A stretch of DNA of 64,000 nucleotides from Boesenbergia rotunda (taxonomy: Eukaryota; Streptophyta; Magnoliopsida; Zingiberales; Zingiberaceae). Shown here one piece after another: positions 23,436-34,660 of this stretch; the stretch's first letter is position 1, and each line of letters begins with the position of its first letter. The translations under genes were made by a program, and so were the position numbers. The stretch spans positions 62,001 through 126,000 of the forward strand of contig JAGFNQ010004737.1 of the NCBI GenBank assembly GCA_024364735.1. Direction: 5' to 3'. Under the pieces are notes generated by a model. It was not told the origin of the DNA, searched no databases, and saw only the letters and a program-made list of their open reading frames with translations.

Positions 23436-24783
23436 TGTTGGTGCAGAAGGCACCCAAGTCAAACCTGTGTTTTGATAATGGCAACAGAGTTCAAAAGTTA
23501 AGTCTTACTTGTTTTCTAACAAGTTACTCTAGTGTACAGGAAAAGCCCTTGCGAAGGACTGCTAGGCACTGATGAGGGAATGCCAGAGTCAAAAGCCCTA
23601 GCGAAGGACTGCTAGGCACCTGGCGAAGGAATGCCAGGGTAAAAAGCCCTAGCGAAGGACTGCTAGGCGCCTGGCGAAGGACAGCTTGGGACTAAAGCCC
23701 TAGCGAAGGAATGCTAGGCACCGGGCGAAGGACAGCTTGGTATCCAAGACCTGACAAAGGACCGTCAGGCAAAAGTCCAACCAAAGGAGCGGTTGGCATC
23801 AGGTAAATTCTCCCGAGAGGAGTAGGTGAGGACGCGTTCCCCGTCGAGGGAACAGTAGGCGTTGGTTTGACCTAGGGCTCCATTTAGGAGACCAAAGTCA
23901 GAACCAAGACAGCTAAGGCTGTATAAACTAATAATTAGTTGTTTTATTGTGTTTTGGACTAACCCTGGATGCAGGACCGAAGGAACGTGTGTCTGAAACT
24001 CAGAGAGCCTCAAAGGAGTGAGGCAGCAGCTGAGCAGGGCGCCCTGAGTGTCCAAGGCGCCCCCAAGGTGAACCAGAACCAAGTGAAGCAAAAAGGGCTT
24101 CGGCTGCTTACTGGGCAGGGCGCCCTCAGCAGCCAGGGCGCCCTCAGCAGCCAGGGCGCCCCGCACCCATGACTGCGAAGCTTCACCCTCATCCACAACC
24201 GAGATTTCTGCGCGGAAGAAGTCAGCCAGGGCGCCTTCTGCGACCAGGGCGCCCCCAGAGTCAAAGTTATCCCTATTCGGATGGGATAACGTTTGACCGA
24301 GCTAAATCCGGATCGGCTGACACGTGGCAGGGCGCCCCCGACGTCCAGGGCGCCCCAAGGTGCTATAAATAGCACCCAATGCCCAAGCATTGAAGAACAA
24401 CTTCGAACCAAAGCTTCCACGCTCTTCTGTGCTCACGCCTTGTTCCGGAAACTGCCCAACTCAAGTGACGACGTCCCGCTGCTCCGGAAAGTCAACCTAC
24501 AACCGGACATCGATAAAAGAAGAGATTTTTTTCATTAAAAGTTTATGGTGCTATACTTGTAAATCTATTTTTGTAAACTGATTTTGCGTTCATATAGAAT
24601 TGCCCAAAGTAAACGATCAACGATCGTGGGCCTTAGAGTAGGAGTCGACCTAGGCTCCAAACTAAGTAAAAAATACTGTGTTCGCGTATTTTGTTTCTTT
24701 CCGCTATGCAAATTACTCTCTCCATAAATTCGAAAAGTTTACCGATATTCACCCCCCCCTCTATCGGTTCTATCGATCCAACA
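23436..24783 (+). repeat. 3' LTR of element B
   Basis: This is a 1348-bp LTR, near identical to 16245-17645 except for fewer GGCGCC units and scattered substitutions. It ends GATCCAACA before the target duplication GCTAC. Confidence 0.95.
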
Positions 24784-25050
24784 GCTACTGGTGCAAACCA
24801 AGAATCTGGTTCACCAGAGAATAAGATTCCTACGGGCATGATGAGGGATCAAAGTCTCATGCTGACAATTATTTAGAACTAGCGAAAAAACAGATTCATA
24901 AAATAGGAACAAAGTCTCATGCTGATGAATGCTAATTCATGTTATTGTCTTCAGGGCATGATGAGGGATCTTTCCAAAAATCCATCTCCCGCAATTCCAA
25001 ATGCTTTGCTAGAACCCAAAGAAGGGACAACATTCGACATCACCGCATGA

Positions 25051-25787
25051 ACTAGGAGATTATTTGTTTGTGCATCATTATCTACAATTTGGCTTGATCA
25101 GTGACTTTTCGTGTGGTAGACTCATTGATACTCTTTCAATCTGAATCATTTCCAATTTGCTGTTCGAGGAGGCCGATGCTCATAGAATCAGTGATAGTGG
25201 TAGCACAAAGTAGAAGAAACGGCGATTGAACACTAGACAGGGTAATTGTTATTGGACATGCCTGTACTATGATTTAATTTAATGGAATTGTAGCCTCCAG
25301 GAGATCATTAGCTGCAGTTTTATCTGTTGTAAATGTTTGTTTTCCATGGATATTCGTGGAGATTATTGTTGCATAAATTAGAGGTTGATTCCTTTCCTAC
25401 ACAGTAGTTTTGTGAACTTACGGAATCAGTAGTTATGTCTTTTCTTGTGTATTTGTTTTATAATTCAAAGTATTTCAGAAAGATCAGTATTTTTTTTTGT
25501 CCATAATGTATTTTTTTTGTCCGTAATGTATTTTTTTCTAAATTCTACGGCAAGCATTCTAAATTCTACATCATGTTTTGTCTGTAATGTATTTTTTTTT
25601 CTAAAATCTGATCATTTCAATGACAACCAAGTGGTAAAAGAAGAGTTTGCAGGAGTGGATTGGTATATTTATTAGGGGTAATATAGTGATTGTCATATTA
25701 GGTTATATATTAAAACCTTCAACCAAACAAGTTTTTGTCCCATTACCAAAGATTAAACCAAACACATTAGGTTATATCTTATTCCCT
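25051..25787 (+). other. Harbinger 3' terminal noncoding region
   Basis: No gene is visible. A short T-rich repeat containing TGTATTTTTTT and GTCCGTAATGTA occupies about 25480-25610. Confidence 0.7.
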
Positions 25788-25862
25788 ATAACCTTGGTTA
25801 TGTGATTATCTGGTAATCACATGCCCAAGGTTATCAAAGAAGACCCTCAACCAAACGCCCCC
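25788..25862 (-). repeat. Right TIR and subterminal hairpin of Harbinger
   Basis: A two-part inverted repeat has outer arms ATAACCTTGG (25788-25797) and CCAAGGTTAT (25825-25834), and inner arms ATGTGATTA (25800-25808) and TAATCACAT (25814-25822). It is followed by the terminal repeat ending CAACCAAACGCCCCC. Confidence 0.9.
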
Positions 25863-25977
25863 ATAAGGTTAACTTGATTGATAACTCTAGATCGGGTGAG
25901 ACAGACTAGGTTGTGAAAATCAATTTAAGTTATCCTTAATTCTAATTGGATCCAAATCAATAAATACTTTATGTGTA

Positions 25978-28900
25978 GGAACATAAAGATTTGGACCAAT
26001 GGATGTTGGATAGCGGATGCTCCAGACGCATGACTGGAGACTAATTGAAATTCACCAAATTCATGTTCAAGAACCTAGGCTCAGTAGCATTCGACAATAA
26101 TGCTACACTCAAAGTCATTGGGTCAGGTAACATTGAACTCAAATTTGATTTTGTAATTAAAAAGGTACTCTTGGTTGAAAACTATAAATTTAATTTGCTT
26201 AGTATAAGTCAATTATGTGATATTGGCTATGTAGTTACCTTTACCAACTCTGACTGCCTGATTAGAAATTTACAAGACTCAGAAGTCATGCTTAAGGTCA
26301 CTAGGAAAAATAACGTTTACACTATAAGTTTACCCTTAGTACCTAAATGCCTCTTAACTCAATTAAAAGAATCAAACCTCTGGCATAGGAGATTAGGTCA
26401 CACTAATCTAAGACTAATTTCAAAAATCACCCAACTTGGTCTAATTAAAGGAATACCAAAAATTAAGAAGTATGAAAACACAACATGTAATTCATGCAAC
26501 CAAGGTAAACAAACCAAGTCTAATCACAAGGTAATTCAATCAGATCTAACTCAAACCACGCTTGAGCTCCTGCACCTTGACCTATTTGATTCACATGGAG
26601 CCAAGTCACTAAGCGGAAACCGGTACTGCTTAGTCATTATCAACGACCATTCTAGGTTCACTTGGGTTAGGTTCCTAAAGACTAAGGATGAAACCCTAAA
26701 CCTGTTTATTGACTTTTGTAAGGTGATTGAGAATCAAAATGATACCAAAATTAAAAGTCTTAGGAGTGATCACAGGGGAGAATTTGAAAATCAAAGGTTT
26801 GAGGAATTTTGTAAGATAAACGGGTAAATTCACAAATTTTTGTGTCCTAGAACCCCCCAACAAAATGGGATAGTAGAAAGGAAAAATAGAACCCTACAGG
26901 ATGCCGCTAGGACAATGCTCAATGAATTCAACCTAGCTAACCAATTTTGGGTAGAAGCAATTAGTACGGCTTGCTATATCCAAAATAGGGTCCTAATTAA
27001 CAAACGACATAATAAAACTCCCTATGAACTATATTACCATAGACTTCCTAATCTACACTACCTAAGGGTCTTCGGGTGCAAAGTCCATATCCTAAACACC
27101 AAGGACTACCTAGGGAAATTCCAGTCTAAATCAACCCCTAGTATATTTTTAGGATATTCAACAACAAGTAGGGCCTCTAGGGTCTACAATAGACAAACTA
27201 ACAAAATTGAAGAAACGACCAATTTAATATTTGATGAGGAAACTAATTCAAAATCTGATAATCCAAACTTGAATCCATCAAATATTGATCAAGAAGATAA
27301 TGAACAAATTATTGAACCATCAATTAAACTACTAGTTGAACCTCTAAATGAACTGACTATTGAACCAATTACTGAGTCAATTGAAGCAATAATCGAACCA
27401 ACCCAAGTAACTGAACCATATATTGAACCGAACCTTCCAGCCGGACCTTAGGCTGAACCAAGTTCTAGAAGAACCAAGAAACCCAGACTCAGTCACCCAA
27501 CGTATCAAATTGTGGGTGACCCAACCTTAGGAGTCAGAACTAGGTCTTCCTATAGAAATCTTTGTCAGATCGCACTGATTTAAAAAATTGAACCTAAGAC
27601 TATAGAGGAAGTCTTACCTGATCCTGATTGGATCATAGCAATGCAAGAGGAGTTTGCCCAATTTGAAAGGAACCAAGTCTGGGAACTAGTACCTAAACCT
27701 GAGGGCAAATCCATCATAGATACTAAGTGGGTTTTTAGGAATAAGCTAAATGACCAAGGAGAAATAGTCAGAAACAAAGCCCGCTTAGTAGCTAAAGGGT
27801 TCAGTTAAGTCGAAGGGTTAGATTATGACGAAACCTATGCCCCAGTAGCCAGACTTGAGTCTATTAGAATGTTGTTAGCCTTTGCAGCCCATAAAGGATT
27901 TAAACTTTACCAAATGGATGTTAAGTCAGCCTTTCTAAATGGGTTTATCAAAGAAGAAGTCTATGTAGGACAACCCCCAGGTTTTGAGGACTTAGAAAAA
28001 CCCAACTATGTTTACAAACTTAATAAGGCACTGTATGGACTAAAACAAGCACCTAGGGCATGGTACGAACGCCTATCAACATACGTCATTTCTAAGGAAT
28101 TTAACCAAGGGCAAATTGACTCAACTCTTTTTGTTAAAACCTTAGAAAAAGACATCTTCATTGCCCAAATCTATGTTGACGACATAATCTTCGGATCCAC
28201 TAACTCAAACTTTTTAAAAGAATTTATAAAAATAATAGAAAACGAATTCGAAATGAGCTTAGTTGGTGAGCTCAACTTCTTTTTAGGACTACAAATTAAG
28301 CAAACTAGGGATGGAAATTATGTTCATCAATTCAAATATGCTAAGGAGTTAATAAAGAAATTTAAAATGGATAACTCCAAAAGCATAAGTACCCCTATAG
28401 CCACAAATGTAAAAATTGATAGTGACCCTGAAGGTAAACCTATAGATCTTAAACTATATCGAAGTATGATTGGAAGTCTACTTTACCTTACAGCTAGTAG
28501 ACCTAATATCCTTTTCGTTGTAGGAATGTGTGCTAGATACCAAACCTATCCTAAGGAAACACACTTAGTAGCCCTAAAAAGAATACTTAGATACATTAAG
28601 GGCACCCTCAATGTAGGGATTTGGTATCCTAGGACCTCAACTTTTGACTTGACAAGATACTCTGATTCTGACTATGCTGGATGCAAACTAGATAGAAAGA
28701 GTACAAGTGAAAGCTGCCAACTCTTAGGAAATAGTCTAGTCAGTTGGTGCAGTAGAAAGCAACACTGCGTAGCTCTATCTACAACCGAAGCAGAATATGT
28801 TGCTTTAGGAGAGTGTGTAGCACAACTCCTATGGATGATGCACACTCTTAAGGACTTCCAGCTTGATTACACCCAAACCCAAGTCTATATTGATAACATA

Positions 28901-29191
28901 AGTTCAATTAGTCTAACTAGGAACTCAATCCAACACTCTAGAACAAAATATATAGAGGTTAAACATCACTTCGTAAAAGATCATGTAGCCAGGGGTGAAA
29001 TAGTCCTTAAGCATGTAGACTCAAAGTCAAACATAGCTGATATCTTCACCAAATCCTTACCTGAGTCTGAGTTCAGCTCACTAAGAAGGCAGTTAGGGTT
29101 ATGCTTAGTAGAATATGACTACTCTACTTATGTTTCTGTTTATTTCTTATCTTATATTTATCTAAAAAATTTCATTTTTTTTGAAATTTAA
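25978..29191 (+). pseudogene. pol: Pol of element A (PR-IN-RT-RH), five in-frame stops
   Basis: This polyprotein matures Gag, integrates the cDNA and performs reverse transcription. The protease motif is MLDSGCSRRMTGD (near 26004-26041). The integrase zinc finger is WHRRLGHTN...CNSCNQGK (about 26380-26510). The integrase core has LLHLDLFD, RSDHRGEF and QQNGIVERKNR. The reverse transcriptase has MDVKSAFLNG, YGLKQAPRAWYE and YVDDIIFGS. RNase H has YSDSDYAGC and STTEAEYVALGE, and the end resembles SLPESEFSSLRRQLGLC. The entire region stays in one frame with stops at 26042, 26825, 27449, 27581 and 27806. In the integrase, SDHRGEF has Arg where most relatives have Gly. Confidence 0.93.
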
Positions 29192-30446
29192 AATAATTTT
29201 CGACTTAGTTTTTTAGAAAAACTTAGCCCCTTCAAAACTAGGGCTTTTTCGCAAATGGACTTAGCTTAGGCTCTAACCCTAGAACTGCATGCACTAATAG
29301 ATCTAGAAGCCAGCATCTCACAAGCACCTTAGGGGACTTTTGATTGATAACCTAGACTGGGTTGAGATGCTTAGGTCTATGCCTTGATTCAAGATGCTTT
29401 AAGTCATTTAATCTGTAGTAATTGGGGCAATAAATACCAATTAAACAGTAATCAGGTTAAGTGCCAAGCTTAGAAAATCTAACTTGATCAGATTACTTAA
29501 CTTGACTAACCCTAGCGAAAGCTACTGTTTATAACAGTTAGTAAGTAGCTAACTGGGTTAGACAGGACCCGAAAAAGAAAATCTAAATTGATTTAGTCCA
29601 GTTTATACTTAGAATTGGTTCAATACAGCACCTTACTTTTATTACTTAGTTTTTTGCTATATTTTTTTTGATATATGGCAAAAGGGGAGAGATTGGAAAA
29701 GGAGAGAAAAGGAGAGAAAAGAAGGAGAAAAGAAGGTTTTAAAATTTAAATTTTTCCAAGTTAAATTTTTTTTCAAAATTTTTATCTCCTTTTTCAAAAA
29801 GTAAAGTAATTCAAAATCATTTTTGGAAAATTTTCTAACTTCAAAATCATTTTGGAAAATTTTCTAACTTCAAAATCAGTTTGGAAAATTTTCTAACTTC
29901 AAAATCGTTTTGGAAAATGTTCTAACATTAAAATTAGTTTTAAAATTTTCTAAGCACTTATGTCAAAATGCTTTTTGAAAATTTTCTAAGTACTTAAGTC
30001 AAAATGCCTTTTGAAAATTTTCTAAGTATTAAAACTGCAAAATGCCTTTTGAAAATTTTCTAAGTACTTAAGGCAAAATGCTTTTTGAAAATTTTCTAAG
30101 TATTAAAAACTGCAAAATGCTTTTTGAAAATTTTCTAAGTACTAAAACTGCAAAATTCGGCTTGAAAATTTTCTAAGTGTTAGAACTTCAAAATTTTCTA
30201 AGTGCAAAAACTAAATATTTTCATTAAGTTTTGAAAAAAATTTTAAAATACCTTTTTGAAAATTTTCTAAGTATTAAAAATCCTAAAAAAAATCCTTTCA
30301 TCTTATGATAGACAAGGACTTAGAAATTTTTTTAAAAACCCCATGTACTGTTGAAAAACTTAGGGGGAGAATTTCTTCCAGGGGGAGGAAATTACATACT
30401 TACTTGCTTCATTAACATATCTTTTTGAACTATCTTGCCATAAATC
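29192..30446 (+). other. 3' noncoding region of element A
   Basis: AT-rich sequence homologous to 22240-23421 of B. There is no env-like ORF. Confidence 0.75.
29790..30270. repeat. AAAATTTTCTAAGTACTTAAG tandem repeats in A
   Basis: About twelve units of 35-40 bp contain TTGAAAATTTTCTAAGTACT and CAAAATGCTTT. They are placed before the polypurine tract, like the array in B. Confidence 0.88.
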
Positions 30447-30460
30447 AAAAAGGGAGAGAT
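30447..30460 (+). promoter_or_regulatory. Polypurine tract of element A
   Basis: AAAAAGGGAGAGAT directly precedes the 3' LTR, as in B. Confidence 0.88.
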
Positions 30461-31717
30461 TGTTGGTGCAGGCAGCACCTAAGCAAACCTGGGTTTTGGT
30501 AATGGCAAAGGGTTCAGATGTTAAGATGTTATTGTGATCTAACTTGTTCACTGAGTGTGTAGGAAGAAGTCCTAGGTACACTAGGCAAGAAGTCCTGACC
30601 GGAAGTTGGGCAAAGAAGTTCTGGTCAAGGACTGGGCAAAAAGACCTGACCGGAAGTTGGGCAAAGAAGTCCTGGTCGAGGACTGGGCTCGAAGTCCTGG
30701 CAAGGGGTTGGGCACCGAAGACCTGATCGAAAGTTGGGTAAGAAGACTTGACCGGAGGTTGGGCACGAAGACCTGGTCAGGTGGATTGGGTAAAAGTCCA
30801 ACCGGAGGAGCCGGCTGGCAAAAGGTAAACTCTCCTGAGAGGAGTAGGTGAGGGCGTGTTCCCCGTCGAGGGAACAGTAGGCGTCGATTCGACCTAGGGT
30901 TCCATTTAGGAGACCCGAAGTCAAAACCAAGACATCTATGGTTGTAATTAATACTTGTTATGTTTTTCGAAACTAACCTAAGTTGCAGGGGTGAAGGACT
31001 GGTCGTCTGCAAGTGAGGTACTTCACTGGGCCTAGGCGCCCAAATGGAGATAGGCGCTCGAATGGGCTCAGGCGCCCGTATGGATACGGGTGCCCAGGAG
31101 TGAAGGCAAAACCCAAAAAATAGCTACGAAGCCTCTAGACCAAGCCGGATCAGGCGCCCGTGAGGTCACCCGCGCCCCCATCAGCTCAGGCGCCCAAGTA
31201 GGGGAGGATAAGCACTGATCGAGCCCGCGGATAAGGATTTGCGGATCGAAGGGCATATGTCAAGCGCCCCCAACATCACAGGTGCCCGTATGAGCACTAT
31301 AAAAGGGGCTCGACCCGAAGGCTTCAACATCACTTTTTCTCAATGCTTCAAAGTTTTTCGTTCAAGAGCTACGCCTCCGGCAATCTCTAACTTCGAGATC
31401 CCAGCACCGACGACGACCCTCTACTTCGAAATTCGATCCACATCGAGCGTCGGTAACGGAAAGTGTAGCAATTTTAATATCCTCAAATACTCCTGTACTT
31501 AACTTGTAAATCTTTTTTGCGCAATTATAGTATTACCCAAAGTAAACGGTCAAGGACCATGGGCCTTGGAGTAGGAGCCGACCGCGACTCTGAACCAAGT
31601 AAAAAATAGACTTGTGTTCTTGTGCATTTAATTTCTTTCCACTGCGTATCTGCTCTATCTTAATCCGAAAGTTTTTAATGATATTCACCCCCCCCTATCG
31701 TTTTCCTCGATCCAACA
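30461..31717 (+). repeat. 3' LTR of element A
   Basis: This is a 1257-bp LTR with ends TGTTGGTGCAGG and GATCCAACA. It carries short repeats of the type GAAGTCCTGGTCGAGGACTGGG (30565-30790), the motif CTCCTGAGAGGAGTAGGTGAGG, GGCGCC-type repeats (31030-31290), a TATA box (31297-31306) and a C-rich tract just before the end. It is clearly related to but distinct from the B LTRs. Confidence 0.92.
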
Positions 31718-32800
31718 TGACCCTCCCTTCTTGGACGCCGTGTGGGCGACGATCTACCATGAACCGTAGTCACCAAGGCATGTTATTCTCCACCCTAGCC
31801 TGGCCGAACCCCTAGGGAAGAGAAGAGGTGTTCTTCTTCCTCCCCTTGAAGCTGCCGGAACCCTAGCCTCCAATAGGTTGCCACCAATCTCCAAAGGATC
31901 AAAGCCTCCTTCCCTTGCTTGTGTCGCTACCAAGAGAAGAAAAGGAGGAGCAAGAAGAAGATGAAGAAGAAGAGGATGAGATCTTCTTCTTCCCTAAACC
32001 CAAGCTGTCGTAACTTCCTTTCTTCCTCACCGCCGCCGGCCACCTTCAAGCAAGGTGGCCCCGCCTCCCCTTTTCCAAGCTGCTGCAGTGCACCTTAGGG
32101 AAGAAGAGAGGAAAAGGGAGAAGAGAAGAGGAAGAATTGATGACTTTCTCCCTTCCCTACCCCTTACGCCACCTTCTCTTGCTTCTTATTGTCGCCGGCC
32201 ACTTGAAAACCTAGGAGAGAGTGGATAAGAGAACAGAGAGAGAGAGAGGCTCTAGGGTTTTAGGATCAATTGGATGTCTTGGTCTCATGACTGCATGGTA
32301 TATATAGGGTTACAATAGAGACCATGAGAAAGAGTTGGGTCTTGGCCACCTAATGGATCAAGGCCCGATCCATTAATGAAGATCCATTCCACTAAAGAAT
32401 CCTCATTGAACTACCTCACCAACCCCCATATTTACGTATGGGCTCCACCTATTATGAGTATAAGTATCTCCCCATGTTTAAAATATCGAATGCTCGTTGA
32501 TTAATTTAAATTGATGAAAATTTTAATTAATCAACATCTAACTCCTTGAATAGTACCACTCATCCTTATCATCTTGTTGGGCCAAGTCCACCTGCAGGAT
32601 TTAACATGATGAACCTTATGAGCTCATCAAGGGGGCATCATCAACCCGACTCATCAGTACATGGTTTCCGTCTATAATCAATGACACACCATGTAAATAA
32701 TATTATTGCCCAACTTACCAGGCCTATCGATTTAACAGAATAAATCTCACCCATTGATAAATCAAAGAAATAAATATTAAGTGCATGTGCCCGTTATTAT
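31718..32800 (-). repeat. F-type LTR fragment, reversed, cut by element A
   Basis: Read in reverse complement this segment aligns with 33205-34250, the F LTR to its right. Shared features include a TATA-like stretch near 32297, the T/C-rich leader and the block GTTTAACATGATGAACC (reversed) with its flanks. Its left boundary is the end of A. It shows that A inserted into an older F LTR whose other part lies left of the window. Confidence 0.8.
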
Positions 32801-34646
32801 TGATAGATGTGTATACTAAAAGACATGTTCTTTTTATATATAAGATCATCTTTATTTTGAAAAGAGAATCACAATAACACTAAGTGCTTGTTTATATTAG
32901 TACATGCATAAAAGTCCTTTACTTTGCATTGTAGATAACATGGTGTGTGGTGACACACAGAAGATCATGTTATTAGTCCCTTGCCTAGTATAAGTAGAGG
33001 CTCACAGTCGAGATGGAATTGGACAAACCATCAGGATGGTTGTAGTGTAATTAGGTGTGGTTGGTCTTGACCATAGAATTACACTAGTGTACTTTGTGTG
33101 CATTGAGCAAGACCAAAACCAGAGATCATCCAATTTGTACTGACTTGATAATTGGATTGGATCTCAAATTTTATTATGGAGTACGATCCCTAAATCCCGA
33201 TATAATAACGGGCACATATAATTGATTATTATTTCTTTGATTTACCAATGGGCGAGATCTATTCTGTTAGATCGATCTAAACCCGGTAAGTTGGGAAATA
33301 ATATTAATTATATGGTGTGTCATTGATTATTGATGGAATCCGTGTCCTAGTGAGTCGAGATGATGATGCCCCCTTGATGAGTTCAAAAGGTTCATCATGT
33401 TAAACCCTGCAGGTGGATTTGATCCAACATGATGATAAGGTTGAGTGGTACTAATCAAGGATCCAGAAGTTAATTAATTTAATTTGTTAGTAAATTAAAT
33501 TAATTGACGAACATTCGATATCTTAAACACGGAAGGATGGACGACTCATAATAAGTGGAGCCCATATGAAAATATGGGGTTGGTGAGGAAGTTCGATTAA
33601 GATCCTTTAGTGAATGAATCTTAATTAATAGATCGGGTTTAGATCCATTAGTGGGCCAAGATCCAACTCCTCCTCTTGGTCCCTACCTTAGCCCTATATA
33701 AACCCCATAGGATCAAGAAACAAAGGGCTTAATCATCCAACTCAAGTTTTTCTCTCCTCTCCTCTCTTTCTCTCTCCTAGGTCACGACAACTAGAGAAGG
33801 TGGTGTCCACCTTCTTGTTTTCTTCTTCCTCCCTCAACTTCACCATGAGCAAGCACCACTAGACAAAGAGAGGAGAGTCTTCTCTCTTTTGTTGTGAGCG
33901 TCAGTGAGAGAGGAAGATCCAACGACCGGAAGGAGGAGGCGCAAGGGGTCTCGTGGTGGCGGCACAAGGCTGAGTAGGGAGCAGGTTTGCTCGGTTTTTG
34001 AGTTGGAAGGAGAGGTTCTTTCCTCTCCATCTTCTTCCCTATCTTCTTCTCGATAGCTGCTTGGTGGCTGGCGAGTTCGGGTGGTCTTGAACAGCCGACG
34101 GCGCAAGCTTTGGAGGTGAAGGAGGCTGGCGCAACTCCTTGGATAGGAGTTAGGGTTTCGGCTAGGAGGGGAGAAGAAGGAAGATAGTGCCTTGGTGGTC
34201 TCGGTTCTCGGTAGCTCATCGCCCACATGACGTCCCGGAGGGGAGGGACATAAGGTAGAAGGTCGCGAGGTAAAGGGAAGGTATAAATCTCTCCCTAAGC
34301 TCCTTATGTTCTTTTCTGTCTTATTACTTTGCTTCGTCATTTCATGTGTGTTATTTAACTATTTTGATTATGAATCATAGCTAATAATTAATTAACTGGA
34401 CCTCGACCGTAAACACAAGAACCGATGATCCACTCGTCACCTTTTCCGCGGTCGTTCGATATGGAGAATTACAAGGCTCGATCTTTGTGATTGGCCAAGT
34501 TATAATTCGTAACGAACGATACGACGACGAGATGGCCATTAGGAGACGGGTCTACATTCAAATTAATTTTTAATCCGTAGACATGGAGAGGTCTCTCAAG
34601 GATGACCAAGTCTTCGCTAGGAAAACCTGCCAAGCCATACCCAACA
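32801..34646 (+). repeat. F-type LTR, plus orientation
   Basis: The right end is well supported: CCCAACA (34646) followed by a primer site. The left end is placed at TGATAGATGTGT (32801), where homology to the reversed copy stops; a start at 32810 (TGTGTATAC) is also possible. A TATA box lies near 33695-33703 (TATATAAAC), then a T/C-rich leader. Length is about 1.85 kb. Open frames on either strand here are untranslated-leader noise. Confidence 0.75.
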
Positions 34647-34648
34647 AT

Positions 34649-34660
34649 TGGTACCAGAGC
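34649..34660 (+). promoter_or_regulatory. Primer binding site of F element
   Basis: TGGTACCAGAGC lies two bases after the F LTR. It differs from the usual TGGTATCAGAGC at one position. Confidence 0.75.

Larger units (their letters stand above)
16245..24783 (+). mobile_element. Element B: pol-less copia (SIRE-like) with accessory ORF
   Basis: This is a complete element with two LTRs (16245-17645 and 23436-24783), a primer site, a polypurine tract and a target duplication GCTAC (16240-16244 and 24784-24788). It is inserted in Harbinger. The internal region holds gag, the A-type gag-pol spacer and the A-type 3' region. Between about 20100 and 22200, where A has protease, integrase, reverse transcriptase and RNase H, B has a GGCGCC-rich block, a TATA box and an intron-containing accessory ORF. 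It should therefore depend on enzymes from a relative such as A. Confidence 0.93.
16176..25050 (+). pseudogene. Possible captured gene fragments in Harbinger, split by copia B
   Basis: After an acceptor-like TTACAG (16170-16175) an open frame starting at ATG 16177 runs into the copia B insertion and, after removal of B and one duplication (16245-24788), continues in frame from 24789 to a stop at 24874-24876. A second coding-like stretch follows an acceptor-like CTTCAG at 24949-24954 and is open from 24955 to TGA 25048-25050. Both contain GMMRD, and a segment with CAAAGTCTCATGCTGA is duplicated (24849 and 24910). I do not recognise the protein. It could be captured host exons, a third Harbinger ORF or chance; the reading is tentative. 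Confidence 0.4.
10632..25862 (+). mobile_element. PIF/Harbinger DNA transposon with nested copia B
   Basis: Terminal inverted repeats begin GGGTGCATTTGGTTGAG at the left; the right end read in reverse begins GGGGGCGTTTGGTTGAG. A 3-bp target duplication ATA lies at 10629-10631 and 25863-25865. Removing the element restores the gag-pol spacer of A, judged against the homologous spacer in B. Subterminal hairpins lie at both ends. It carries the two genes typical of PIF/Harbinger, a DDE transposase and a Myb/SANT-like protein, both on the + strand. Without copia B (16245-24788 including one duplication) it is about 6.7 kb. Confidence 0.92.
1..31717 (+). mobile_element. Element A: SIRE-like Ty1/copia retrotransposon, 5' end outside window, heavily nested
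   Basis: The pieces that belong to one copia element are gag (1-42, 3363-3679, 5605-6259, 9959-10131), a gag-pol spacer (10132-10628), pol (25866-29191), a 3' noncoding region with tandem repeats, a polypurine tract and a 3' LTR (30461-31717). The pieces join cleanly once four insertions are removed: solo LTRs at 43-3362, 3680-5604 and 6260-9953, and a Harbinger element at 10632-25862. Order PR-IN-RT-RH marks it as copia. The gag with a C-terminal coiled coil and WVPK/WIPK motifs suggests the SIRE/Maximus lineage, which is inferred. The 5' LTR and 5' target duplication are not visible; the 3' duplication should be TGACC right after 31717. Confidence 0.9.

Noticed and set aside
29107..30446. 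An env-like third gene in element A, as reported for some SIRE elements
   Set aside because: The region after pol is AT-rich with tandem repeats and no ORF beyond a few dozen codons.
33791..34340. Overlapping minus-strand ORFs of 145 and 166 codons in the F LTR
   Set aside because: They lie in the T/C-rich transcribed leader of the LTR, antisense to it, with low-complexity Ser/Arg/Glu composition.
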